This document shows positions 1-9,555 of a stretch of 25,592 bases of DNA, piece after piece; position 1 is the first letter of the stretch, and each line of letters opens with the position of its first letter. The position numbers and the translations under genes were made by a program. Below the pieces are notes generated by a model. The model was not told the origin of the DNA. It saw nothing but the letters and a program-made list of their open reading frames with translations, and did no database searches. Source of the stretch: Nemertoderma westbladi. Taxonomy: Eukaryota > Xenacoelomorpha > Nemertodermatida > Nemertodermatidae. Location of the stretch: positions 1 to 25,592 of the forward strand of contig JAUCBJ010002995.1 in assembly GCA_032718475.1 (NCBI GenBank), read 5' to 3'.

Positions 1-805
1 GGGGGGGTGCCAGACAAACATATGTAGCCTCCAGCAACATAACCAATTTATGTGAAATTATAATTGATGTTAAAGGCATCTTCTGGTCTTTCTCTGTGCC
101 CTCTCGGTCTCTCAGACTAGGCGCGACATCTCCCTGCACTAAATTAATTTAATGGTCTAGGCTCCTCCATCCATATACCCATCCACTCCCATAAACTCCA
201 TGAACCTCAATGTGGTCTTGTATGTAGTTCTCTCTCTACCAATACAGCCTATGTCCGCAATGTTACGCCCTGGGGGCTCTCTCATCTACCTGATATCAGA
301 CATACAGGCGCACCGCACACAAAGCCTTTGTCGGTCCCAGCAAGTTAGCCTCCTGCAGTGTGATCTAGAAGATAACTCGCCATAACCTGCCAATCCGATG
401 ACTTGAACAAATGTGTTCACATGTGATCACATTGGATGAAATCTGCTTTTTCTGGTGGCCTGTACTGTAGTTGGCTAGCTTTGATGAGCGCCGCTGTCCC
501 ATAGGGCTAATGTAAAAATACTCTCTCTTGGAAATACGATTTTCTGAGTAGATACACTTGGAACCAAATGTACCAATGTGGGTCCAGGGGAATGGATAAT
601 TAAATTCGTACTGTAGTCTGTCCGTCGGCCGGTTGTCTGTCTTACAATTTGACAGACACATTGAAATTTGAAGGTACCTTCATGGCTACCTTGAAATTTA
701 TCTCGAACCTTGACTTCAACTCAAGTCAAGAGGTTTGTTGTATATCTGAATTCATTGTTATTTTGTTTTTTTATTATTTTATTTGCTTAATTTGTTAATT
801 TGTTA
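1..805. other. No gene recognised; AT-rich sequence
   Basis: Only short open frames occur here, on both strands, and none shows a recognisable domain. The tract opens with a run of seven G. I see no repeat or element boundary that I can support. It may hold old transposon debris, but nothing identifies a family. Confidence 0.5.
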
Positions 806-1062
806 GTTTTAATGTGTTGAATAAAATAACTGATCAATCAAATCAATAACTGATCCAATCAATCAATAACTTTTGATCAAAATTAGATTTTGTCTCAAAA
901 TTCGATATCTACATAATGATTTTAGTCAGGAAATGTAATAAAATATATTTTCTTATTGGATCAAAGAATCGATAAATACAGTAAATAAATAAATCAATCA
1001 ATCAAAATAAATAAATCAAAATCAATAAATGATCAATCAATCGATAAATTTGCGAAAAAATA
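806..1062. repeat. AT-rich low-complexity tract, aatc/aaat-type repeats
   Basis: Short direct repeats built from the words aatc, aaat and gatcaatcaa recur in two clusters (about 820-880 and 985-1060), separated by ordinary AT-rich sequence. There is no coding potential. It looks like a degenerate microsatellite. The following 1063-1613 stretch is AT-rich with no gene seen. Confidence 0.6.
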
Positions 1063-1639
1063 GAAATTCATCAAGAAATTCTCAATCTACGGATAATTTT
1101 GAATATGAAGAATTGAATACATATTTCTGAAGAAAACTTTCAAATTTTCTGATTTTACGGGGCATTGGCCTATACTTATTTTTAAGCACTGGGCGGGAAA
1201 GGGTTAATCTGCTCACTAATTTACAATGAATAGTCGTTCGTAATCAGTTGTAAATGTATGGTTGGAATGCAGGTGTAAACTTAAATAATTGTTTAAAATT
1301 CTGTATTATTATTTTTTTTATATTTTTCATATATTTTTTTTATTAATACTGTAGTTGTTAGAGGTGATATTTATATGTTCTTAGATAAAAATATTGTAGA
1401 TGTACTTGACCAGAATTGTTAAAGGGGAAGCCTATGGAAACACTTTGTTATTCCCAGACATTAGTTGCCATACTCAAAACAACAATCAAAACAACACAGT
1501 GAGGATTAGAGTTAGTGAATAGGAGAAATGTACCATCAGCAAAACAGCTAGGCCTGACTAACTAACTCACTACCTACTGCAGTACTGTCAGCTGACTTTT
1601 GACTTCTACGTTCCCGGTGTCACAAGGAAATCAGCCCCA

Positions 1640-1772
1640 CCTAGAATATGCCCCCCGGGGCATTACTTCCTAGGATATTGTGTCCCCCCGGGCAATTTTT
1701 CCTAGGAAATTTAGCGCGGGGGGGCATTTTCTCCTTAGGAAATAATGCCTCCCCTCAGGAAAATTAGCCCCC
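1640..1772. repeat. Left G/C-palindromic arm of the fold-back element
   Basis: C/G runs alternate with AT words centred on cctagg, for example ccccccgggg, ttcctaggaaa and gcggggggg. Its reverse complement resembles 2407-2540 block by block, with length changes in the G/C runs. Each block is itself palindromic, so the arm could form several small hairpins as well as pairing with the right arm. Confidence 0.6.
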
Positions 1773-2033
1773 CTCAAAAGTCTGAAAACTGGTACGATAC
1801 CGGTCTGCTGGTAGCCACTTTTAATCTACCAACTGCAGAACTTGTAATAGTTGGAAGAATAGTACGCGGTACGGTACCGGTCTGCCGGTAGGTAAGCAGG
1901 TAAGGCAGTAAGGGATGTAGAACAGCATACTGAAGTATCTAAGTCAGTAGGCTACTGTAGTAAGTACTGGTATAACAGCAGTGCGAGTGTGTGGTGTTGT
2001 GTGGGCGCCGAGCAGCTCCAAGCTTTTTTAAGT

Positions 2034-2356
2034 CTGTAACCTGCTCCTTTCCCTGATTTGGTAAAGTGATTGTTTATTGTTTTGGTTAGAAAATCCCGCC
2101 TCTGTAACCTGCTCCTTTCTCTCAATTGGTAATGTTATCGTTTATTGTTTTGGTTAGAAAATCCCGTCTCTGTAACCTGCTCCTTTCCCTGATTTGCTAA
2201 AGTGACTGTTTATTGTTTTGGTTAGAAAATCCCGCCTCTGTAACCTGCTCCTTTCCCTCAATTAGTTAAATGATCGTTTATTGTTTTGGTTAGAATGGCC
2301 TGCCTCTGTAACCTGCTCCTTTCCTTCATTTGGTAAAGTGACTGTTTATTGTTTTG
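2034..2356. repeat. Five-copy 68-bp tandem repeat
   Basis: Units start with ctgtaacctgctcctttc at 2034, 2102, 2170, 2238 and 2306, so the period is exactly 68 bp. Each contains a core tttattgttttggttagaa; the last copy is cut after gttttg. Units 1, 3 and 5 carry a gattt/catttggtaaagtga variant while units 2 and 4 carry a caatt variant, suggesting a higher-order two-unit duplication. A single diverged monomer recurs near 22801. No open reading frame of interest spans the array. Confidence 0.85.
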
Positions 2357-2406
2357 TATAATTTTTGTAAGTTTTAGTAGTAATGAGTTTTGTTTATTGT
2401 ATAATT

Positions 2407-2540
2407 CAGAGGGGGGGGGGGGGGCATAATTTCCTAAGGGGGGGCATTTTTTCCTAGGGAAATTTGCCCGGGGGGGGGGGGCATTTTTTCCTAGGAAAAT
2501 ATGCCCCCCCGGGCACATTTCCCGGGGGGGCATATTTTCC
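2407..2540. repeat. Right G/C-palindromic arm of the fold-back element
   Basis: Four G-rich blocks are separated by AT words centred on cctagg or cctaag. The arm pairs with 1640-1772 in inverted orientation. It includes a long G run near 2410-2424, so its length may be unreliable in the assembly. Confidence 0.6.
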
Positions 2541-2547
2541 TGTTACA

Positions 2548-2684
2548 CCGGTACCCATTTTTCTCCCGAATCCCACTTCGTCTCCGTTGACACTCCTTTC
2601 TTTCAACCCTCACTGTGATTGAGGGTTGAAAGGAAGGAGTGTCAACGGAGACGAAGTGGGATTCGGGAGAAAAATGGGTACCGG
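2548..2684. repeat. Near-perfect inverted repeat (65-bp arms, 7-bp loop)
   Basis: The left arm at 2548-2612 is the reverse complement of the right arm at 2620-2684 at 64 of 65 positions; the single mismatch lies in the aaagaaagg/aaaggaagg stretch. The loop is ctgtgat. The outer end, ccggtaccc, shares its ccgg with the end of the fold-back element. The right arm contains an ATG (2674) in frame with the following ORF. It could be a product of aberrant transposition or repair, an element terminus, or a fold-back assembly artefact. Confidence 0.9.
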
Positions 2685-2697
2685 GAACGCAGTCACC

Positions 2698-3105
2698 ATG
2701 GGTCCAAAATCCAAAACCCCCGCACTAAGTTCTGATGACGACGTAATTAACGCTATAAAATCTCTAACTGATCAAGTAGAAGCCCTCCGCCAAGAGGGGA
2801 AACTCCTACGCAAAGAGCAAACTATAACCTTGAAAGCACCCACCATTACGCAATTTTCACAACTCGAAAAATGTGCTCAAACTGAAATCCACCCCACCGA
2901 TCAAGGACCTAAAAGTATTCATATCGGAAAACTTACCGCGCATGCCGCGCCTCGCTTCTCCGCGAGTTTAGTATCCCACAAGAAAGCCAAAGATCTGAAC
3001 TCGGCGTTTACCTACAACGGATCCGTTCTTGCCAAACGAACACCAACTAGCCTGGCCATCAAAATATTATCTTGTTTAAATGATATTAGTAATCGAATAC
3101 GTTAG
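2698..3105 (+). CDS. Unrecognised small ORF, possible transposon- or gene-derived exon
   Basis: This 135-codon frame begins at an ATG in good eukaryotic context (caccatgg); another in-frame ATG lies at 2674 inside the hairpin. The N-terminal part (SDDDVINAIKSLTDQVEALR and on) is predicted by eye to be helical or coiled coil. The C-terminal part is basic and ends NDISNRIR before the stop. Sense-looking sequence (QWNVTQLKSQNNV) continues in the same frame after the stop, interrupted by another stop, so the frame may once have been longer. I do not recognise a family. It could be an ORF1-like or gag-like protein, a decayed exon, or a chance frame. Confidence 0.3.
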   Translation: MGPKSKTPALSSDDDVINAIKSLTDQVEALRQEGKLLRKEQTITLKAPTITQFSQLEKCAQTEIHPTDQGPKSIHIGKLTAHAAPRFSASLVSHKKAKDLNSAFTYNGSVLAKRTPTSLAIKILSCLNDISNRIR

Positions 3106-3654
3106 CAATGGAACGTAACACAATTGAAATCACAGAACAATGTCTAGATGTATGATATACTGGATATAGATGCACTATAGCTCCAATTGATTTTGCCATA
3201 AGATTTATTGTATTGCGGTGTCGAAATCGTGTCTGAGTGGAAAGTCTAAAGTACAAGCTTAGGTTTTTTTAATCTCATGTCCCTTGAAAGTCAAAAGTTC
3301 ATACTTACAGTATGTTGTTCTTTTTTTCCTTTTCCTAAATAATTTTAAGATTTAGTCCTAATATGCTTATATAAATAAAGTTTATATTCGTTTCTTTACG
3401 TTCTACTGAAACTTAATATGTTGACATTTCCAGCCCCTAAAGTTTAAATAAAAAACCAATCTCAAATACCCTGGATGACACCTAACCTTATAAATTGCAC
3501 GATAACAAAAAATAAGCTCTACCACATTTACATAAAAAACCCTACCGACACCATGCATCTAAACTTCAAAAACTACTGGAACAAACTATATATCTAAACT
3601 ATATAAATATATATATATATATAATCCGCATATATCAAAAAACGATCGGACGTG
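3106..3654. other. AT-rich spacer with (AT)n microsatellite
   Basis: There is no gene here beyond the short in-frame continuation noted for the preceding ORF. An alternating AT tract lies at about 3600-3623, and the rest is AT-rich unique-looking sequence. Confidence 0.5.
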
Positions 3655-4107
3655 ATGGGGAAAACAGGACGATGTGGGGTTGGTTCTGGAATAGAGACGC
3701 AAATGCAATTGGAACCACAACGCCGACACCCAGTCTTACAGCCGTTTCGCCCCCCCTTTGTAGAGCTACCGGTACATAATGATACCGATCTTGAGACACG
3801 CGAGGATGCGGAACAAGTGCAGATTATTTATATTTCCCCAGTCTCAACCCCTGATTCTGCTGCGTTGAAATTGGTTGACCCAAATTTTCCAAGGATTGTA
3901 ATTGAAGCCGCTGAAAAGAAACATGCCATTGATGACACAGTTCACTCCCTGCAGAAACGTGTACTGTGGAAACAAGAAGAACTTTTTGATATGCAAATGG
4001 AAACGGAACGCATGAAACAAGAAAAACTTCGTTGTGAAATTGTTGTAATTAGTCAAATAGTGACCATTGATGATGCGTCATTGATAGTCAAGTACATAAT
4101 TGTCTAA
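3655..4107 (+). CDS. Unrecognised 150-aa ORF with C-terminal coiled coil
   Basis: The frame starts at ATG 3655 and encodes a basic, Gln- and Pro-containing N-terminus, an acidic middle (about residues 45-60) and a strongly helical, charged stretch around residues 87-128 (KKHAIDDTVHSLQKRV, then KQEELFDMQMETERMKQEK). The last 20 residues become hydrophobic and may be intronic or non-coding read-through. Tails of this kind occur on Myb/SANT-like DNA-binding proteins linked to Harbinger transposons and on many host proteins, but I see no SANT, MADF or zinc-finger signature. Assignment is therefore open. The 4108-4544 stretch after it is AT-rich with no gene seen. Confidence 0.3.
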   Translation: MGKTGRCGVGSGIETQMQLEPQRRHPVLQPFRPPFVELPVHNDTDLETREDAEQVQIIYISPVSTPDSAALKLVDPNFPRIVIEAAEKKHAIDDTVHSLQKRVLWKQEELFDMQMETERMKQEKLRCEIVVISQIVTIDDASLIVKYIIV

Positions 4108-4544
4108 ATAAGTTTTGAGTTTAACTGTAGAACTATTTAATAGATTTATAGATACCAGATATATAGATACCAGAATAGATACCAATGAAATAATATTTGT
4201 TTTGATATATATAACAAATAACAAAAAAATAAATGTTTTTAAAATTATATCGGTACAGTTACTGTTGTACACAGATTTTGCCATAAGTGAAATATATGTA
4301 TTTATGTTTACATGTGTGATAAATGAATATTACTACTGTATGTAGGTCTAATGAAAAAAACAAAATATTCGATGGGCGTTAAAATTAATATTACTGCAAA
4401 TAAATGAATGCAAAAAGTACAGTATACATTAATTGTTCAAAAATGTTGCTTAATGTAATGGTGCCGAAATATTATGCAAGTTTGCTGACATGTAACAGTT
4501 TCTGCATGACTTTCATTATTTTCCTCTGTATTCTCATCATCTTC

Positions 4545-6544
4545 CATACTACTACTACTACTGTAGGATCGGCATGCTGCATTGCAGCTGCATTTTTAAG
4601 AATGCTGTGCCGGCTTATCGACAAAATTGCACCGCCACAACTCCCTGTCACCCATGACATTTGCTAGATCGTCCGCATCTTCAAGGCCAGTGTCCTTTAA
4701 GATGCGTCTCAAGAAAGTCATGGGCTGTCCACCATGCTTATTCACTCCATGAGGCTGCCAAAGTACAACATTATGCACTGGCTGGTCCTCACGGCGAAAG
4801 CAATGTCCTGCAAAGCGGAGGCGATTTTGTTCTAGTGTCAAGCTTGGGGGAACCAATGAGACACCTCCAATGTTATATAGTGTCTGGTTGGAGATGTGTG
4901 CATTGAACTTGGCACAATGAACCCGGCGTAGCATTCTTGTGAATGTGCCGTCCAGAGATTTGGTGTCCTCAGCAGTTAGAGCCCAGCATGGACTCCCATA
5001 GAGGAGTACTGGAACTACTGCTGCTCTAAATAACCGGACCTTAAGTTTCCGATTAATTCTCGGTGACTTCCAAACCCTGGAAAGCCTATTCAAGGCTGCC
5101 CATGCCTTTCCCTTACGTATTCGAAGGTCCTCACCTGACTTCCGGATCCATGATCCCAGGTAACAGAAGTCATCCACATGCTCAAGCATACCATCTTTTG
5201 AGCTTATGCTCATCCGATCAGAGACTTGCTGAGGACTTTCAAAGTTAACTGTCATAATTTTGGTCTTTCTGGAGTTAATAAAAGACCAACACTAGAAGCA
5301 GCATGTTCTAATGAGCTGAGGAGCCGTTGGGCTCCCTCTAGTGATTCTGAGAGTACTCCTAAGTCATCAGCAAAGTCTAGATCAGTTAGGTACTTGGCAG
5401 GATTTCCTCGACTTCTGGACCCAGTAGGTGGAGTTATCATCACCCCATCATCATTATGATGATCTAAGGACATGCGTAGAACATAGTCAACCACAATTAT
5501 GAACAAGAATGGTGCAAGTGTGTCTCCCTGGAGGACGCCCCATAACACTTCAAATGGTTCTGTGTCACCGTCAACAGTAGACACAAATGTTGTCGAACCA
5601 TCGTATACTGATCTGATTGCTGCAATAATTTCATCAGGAATCCCATATAATGAAAGTATGCTGAACATACGTGAGCGAGAGACTGAATCAAAGGCCTTGA
5701 AGAAGTCAACAAAGATAAGAGCCAGATGCCTGTCTTTCTTTTTTGATAACTCTTCAATTATCCTTTAAGTGCCAAAATGGGCTCCATGGTCCCACGACCT
5801 TTACGGAACCCATTCTGATTTCCACGGAGCAGTCTCTCAATGGGATCCCTGATGCCATTTAATAGAATTCTATTGTATAGCTTTGCAGCAATCGAGATCA
5901 ATGAGATTCCCCGAAAAGAACCATAGAGTGTTAGGTTGCCCTTCTTGAGAACTGGCACCAACTTATTTGTTTTCATTTCTTGTGGGACTCTTGTTGTACG
6001 GTACATGTCTACTATGATGGGATAGATGAGCTTTAAACACTCAGGTATTTTAAAGACCTCAGGGGGAACACCATCTACTCCACTGGCACGATTGGTCTTA
6101 ATGCTCTTTGCAGCAGCCTTCACTTCTGCAAAGGAGATATCACCAATGGGAATATCTGGGAGTACAGACTCAGACACTTTTACTTCTATAAAGTTATCAG
6201 GCAATACCCTGTCATTATTGAGGAGCTTTTCAAAGTGGGCCTTCCAACCATTGAGGCGATCGGCTGGTGATTCAGCCTTAACCTTGGTGGTTGGTTGGCT
6301 TTTTCGACCAGCAAGCAAGTTGATCGATCTGCATGCCTGGCATGATTGCCTGCTGTCGTCAGCATCATTGATGGCATCATGCTGTTGGTTTATTAGCTCC
6401 TGTAAATTAACAGTGTACTGCCTGTTCAGGGACCTAGATGCAGCCTTAACTGCATCCTTGGCCGCTGTAGTCTGTTTGAGTCGGGACTCTTTCTGCGCCT
6501 TGTAGAGGTCATTTCGGCACTTCTGAATTTTGTTGTCAGTCCAG
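4545..6544 (-). mobile_element. RTE-like LINE, copy A (5'-truncated)
   Basis: Read on the minus strand, similarity to copy B starts at WTDNKIQKC (about 6544) and the element runs through the reverse transcriptase to a C-terminal domain that stops at 4596. The 3' end is marked by an (AGT)n tract at about 4547-4563, and short tandem tails of this kind are typical of RTE-type LINEs. The endonuclease is absent, as expected for 5' truncation during target-primed reverse transcription. Two frameshifts break the ORF. RTE clade is my best guess from the motif style; CR1-related clades are not excluded. Confidence 0.85.
4596..6544 (-). pseudogene. LINE reverse transcriptase, copy A, two frameshifts
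   Basis: The frame is in three pieces. 6544-5758 holds the linker (WTDNKIQKC, about 300 bp nearly identical to copy B) and the RT fingers with FRGISLISIAAKLYNRIL and NQNGFRKGRG. A one-base shift near 5759 leads to 5757-5282, which carries motif A (FVDFFKAFDSV), the VLQGDTLAPFLF block and motif C (FADDLGVL); both catalytic Asp positions are kept. A second shift in a T run near 5280 leads to 5281-4596, with the thumb and the C-terminal region (VPVLLYGSPCWALT, then RRILKDTGLEDADDLA). A second, overlapping plus-strand frame at 6026-6505 is a shadow. The copy is inactive through truncation and frameshifts rather than active-site loss. Confidence 0.85.
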
Positions 6545-6667
6545 GCATCATCTTCCATTGGCTCGTTTAGATCAATCGCCCAATTATGCTGCACGGCACA
6601 TGCACCATTAATACGGCAAATCATTACTAACCTAACTGACTAATGAGGAAAATCTTAAGTCTACCTT

Positions 6668-8095
6668 AATTGAATTGAATTGAATGTACTCTTTATCCAT
6701 TAAAACTCAACGTATATAAATACAATTGAGGCAGTTAATACATAAGGTCGTAAGGCCAATGCTACTTTGTAACATCAATGTACAGTACTTAAAGTAAAGG
6801 AATACTGTATGTAGTTAAGTATTATATGCACAACATACATTCAAACACACACATACAACACATATAACCTCAAAGTAACCATTCATACATAAATACATAT
6901 TTACAAATAGCACAAATTAAATTAAGATATAATACAATTCTCAAGTTACGTCTCTTGTGTATTTTGTTAAGATATGTTTTTTTAGTAGTTTCTGATATGT
7001 TATGTAATCTGAGCAATTTGAAATATTACTACGGTAGGTAGCGCCTTCCATAATTTTATCATACTGACAAATATACTGTCAAAGCCATATCTATTTTGTG
7101 TTTTTGGTATATTTATGTTATTTGTGCGACTATTTATTTTTAGTGAATTTTTTTTGTAGGAAAGGTAAATATAACTTTCGAAATGGCTTTGATAGTGTTT
7201 TTATGTAGTTAAAGATAAATATTAGACTGTGGTATTCTTGGTCGGCTGATAGTAGTGGCACTTTACCTCGCTTGCGTAATTCGGATCCCGTACTTTCCCT
7301 TATTGTTTTACCGTAAATTATTCGTAGGGCATAGTTTTGTGTTTTTTCGAATTTATATAGTAAGTCCTTTGAACCGTGTTTGTTGTGTAGAGATGTTAAA
7401 AGTTGGCAGCAGTAATTGTGATAAGGAAGTGTCATTGATTTTAGAACCTGCAATTAAGTTTGTTCTGTTAGTTGTCCCTTTATGCTGCGTAGATATGATA
7501 TGGAGTGGAGAGAGTCATTTTTTGTATTGTCGTTTCAATCTGTTTTTTCCACAGGAGTTTGTTGTCAATGTGTATGCCTAGGTATTTTACTGTGTCTGAT
7601 TGTGTTATTTGTTTGTCGCCTACTTGCAGTGTTATTGATTCAGTGTCAAGTTGTGAATTATTGTTGTCTGTGTCAGCCGTGATTGATGATGCTCTAGGTA
7701 TTTTGGAGCTAAGAATAAAAATTCAGTTTTTGTAGCATTTAGTTGAAGGTGGTGGTCTGCGAAGGTTTTTGTTAACAGTTTTATTTCTTGTTCTAGAATT
7801 TGTGTTGCTATGACTGGATCTTTGTTCGATGTATAAATTACTGTGTCGTCGGCGTACTGTATTATAGTTCCGTTCTTACTGGTATTGAGTTAGTATATAA
7901 AGTATATAGAAGTGGGGCCAAAATGGTACCTTGTGGTAAGCCGTGTGTTTCCGTTTGCCAAGAGGAGTATGTGTTTTGTAGTTTTACGCGTTGCTATCTC
8001 TGTGTAAAATAATTTTTAATTAGGTCTGTCGATGTCTAGTGAAATCCTAAGGATGTTAGCCTATCTGGTAATATGGATCTGTGGGGGGTGGTTAG
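6668..8095 (-). mobile_element. Second LINE family (Jockey/CR1-like), copy C, 5'-truncated
   Basis: A different LINE from copies A and B. Its minus-strand reading holds reverse-transcriptase motifs, followed by a long AT-rich 3' UTR and a 3' terminus of aattgaattgaattgaatg at 6668-6686, the short tandem tail of this element. The 5' end fades near 8095, within the RT motif-A region. The order RT core, thumb, short C-terminus and non-coding tail is normal for a 5'-truncated LINE. The clade call rests on motif style only. Confidence 0.8.
7130..8090 (-). pseudogene. LINE reverse transcriptase fragment, copy C
   Basis: Starting from the high-coordinate end, the minus strand reads ILPDRLTSLGF, then GLPQGTILAPLLYTLY (about 7943-7895), then the catalytic YADDTVIY (YADD codons at 7845-7856), LLTKTFADHHLQLNATKTEF, and VKYLGIHIDNKLLW (about 7590-7540). 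After a frame change the last piece (7453-7130) reads LPYHNYCCQLL, KFEKTQNYALRIIYGK and a basic end. Several frame changes and stops interrupt it, including stops inside the region before GLPQGT. The catalytic Asp pair is intact but motif A lies beyond the truncation point, so the copy is dead. Confidence 0.8.
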
Positions 8096-9321
8096 TATAC
8101 AGTTATATAATAACATAACAATAATATATTTTACTAATAAGGAATGTTGTCTTCCTTCTTTTCTTCATCGTGAAATAAAATTAATTTAAATTATATTTAA
8201 TTTATATTGTTAATTGTATAATCAGACAATAATATTTAAATTTTATCCATTTAAATTAAATGACAGTACTCTAAGCCTAACACAGTACCGGTAAATATAA
8301 ATTAATAAGCAGCCTCCACTACTACGGCTAGTTCCATGAATTTAAATGGCTGTCCCCAACTCTTCAGCTTGTCCAGGAACCCCTTCGCTTTATATCGATT
8401 GCGTATCCATTCGTAATCGCCGATACTCTGGTTACGTTAGTTCTGTAGTTCCGCTTATTATTTTAATTGGATCAGGGTATTGAACCCAACTTCCACAAGT
8501 CCTAGTTTACAGTTTATAACGTATTCCATTCACTGTTTCGCTTTAAATCCATATCATATCCATCTCGTAATAGCCTTATCAACCCACCTTCTCGTTAGTA
8601 CTTTGTCTCTAGGGTGACAAAGAACTGGGCAGCCAGCCAGATCAGTACTACCAATCAGTACCATACTGCCATGCCGGTAAGAGTTTTTCATTACTGCATT
8701 GGAGCAGTATCACTCGCGCCGCAAGCCAAGACAGCAAGAGAGAAGCTGAACATCTCCCAAGTACCGATCACCTACCAGGCTAGAGGCCTATACCTGGATA
8801 CCGGAATACTGATCAGCTGATTGCCTGGGAATGGGCTGTAGTTACAGAGTTACTGTCATACAATCAGACTTAGCGATCTTCTATGCTGTCAGACTATAAA
8901 GGCGACAAGCAGATAAGCACTGACTGATTGATGGTCCAGTAGCAAGATGCCATAATACAGCAATATCAAGTGTATATCCAATGGCAACTACCCTACGACA
9001 CCTACACACCTCTATAGAGCCGCTATAGAGGCTCTATAGAGCCTACACCTCTACGGAAAAGACGTACCTGTGGTAGCCTATCCAACCATAGGACCAGTAC
9101 TGGTATGTAAGTATGTAATCTTGCCTGTCAGGCCGAGGTCGAGGTCAGGTCAGGTATTCTAGGTCATTGATCAAGAAAACTTGCCACCTCCATGGCTCCA
9201 TGCAGCATAAAGGAGGTGCCACCTGTAGCTGCATAGACCCTCTTACTAGGGCAAATCTGGTCCTGTAACTTCGTTCTGGGATAAAGACGCCGTTTGTCCT
9301 GGATTAAGGACCCTTATACTT
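8096..9321. other. No gene recognised; locally palindromic sequence
   Basis: A 68-codon open frame at 8614-8820 shows no domain and is probably chance. Around 9010-9050 the words ctctatagagcc, gctatagaggc and tctatagagcc form overlapping palindromes. A short cgaggtcgaggtcaggtcagg run lies near 9130. Nothing here identifies an element, although part may be older LINE 5' sequence leading into the repeats at 9322. Confidence 0.45.
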
Positions 9322-9555
9322 GGCTGCAGGAGTACAGTATATGGCCTGGCCAGGCAGATGGTGATCTACCAATGGCTGGTCAGGAGTAGAGTGTTCTCAT
9401 GTTCACTCTGAGTGCACTTCACTGTGACCTGCACCTGGCAGCAGGGGTACAGGGCATGACCCAGCAGATGAGCTACACAGCCAATGGTGGGTCATGTGCG
9501 CCAGAGTAGGTATGGGTGATGGGCCTCATATCTGACTCCACTGCGATACCCACCC
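9322..9555 (+). mobile_element. Left part of LINE copy B, 5' UTR with ~115-bp duplication
   Basis: Two diverged direct repeats begin ggctgcaggagtacag at 9322 and ggcagcaggggtacag at about 9437, a 115-bp offset. The sequence ends at the BEL target duplication (caccc, 9551-9555), and its natural continuation across the insertion is 21242 onward (tgtggaacggcaaacc), which leads into copy B's endonuclease region. I therefore infer this is LINE 5' UTR separated from its body by the BEL insertion. The repeats could be promoter monomers. The left limit is uncertain. Confidence 0.5.
9551..9555. repeat. Left target-site duplication (caccc)
   Basis: caccc directly precedes the left LTR's tgttcgcg and matches the five bases after the right LTR (21237-21241). 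A length of 4-6 bp is usual for BEL/Pao integration. Confidence 0.9.

Larger units (their letters stand above)
1614..2551. mobile_element. Fold-back / MITE-like element with imperfect inverted ends
   Basis: The left end begins ccggtgtcacaaggaaa and the right end, read on the minus strand, begins ccggtgtaacaggaaaa, giving imperfect terminal inverted repeats. The inverted similarity continues inward for about 140 bp through alternating blocks of G or C runs and the word ttcctaggaaa. The centre holds five 68-bp tandem repeats. There is no transposase frame; a minus-strand open frame rich in Pro and Gly at 2258-2533 is only the G/C runs being translated. This fits a non-autonomous DNA element or fold-back element. 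I could not identify a clear target-site duplication, so the ends are approximate. Confidence 0.55.

Noticed and set aside
2258-2533. Minus-strand Pro/Gly-rich open frame
   Set aside because: It translates the G/C runs of the fold-back element and the 68-bp array; no domain is present.
6026-6505. 159-codon plus-strand frame
   Set aside because: It is antisense to the recognisable LINE linker and RT of copy A.
8614-8820. 68-codon ORF as a gene
   Set aside because: It has no motif, no compositional contrast with its surroundings and no neighbouring exon-like frames.
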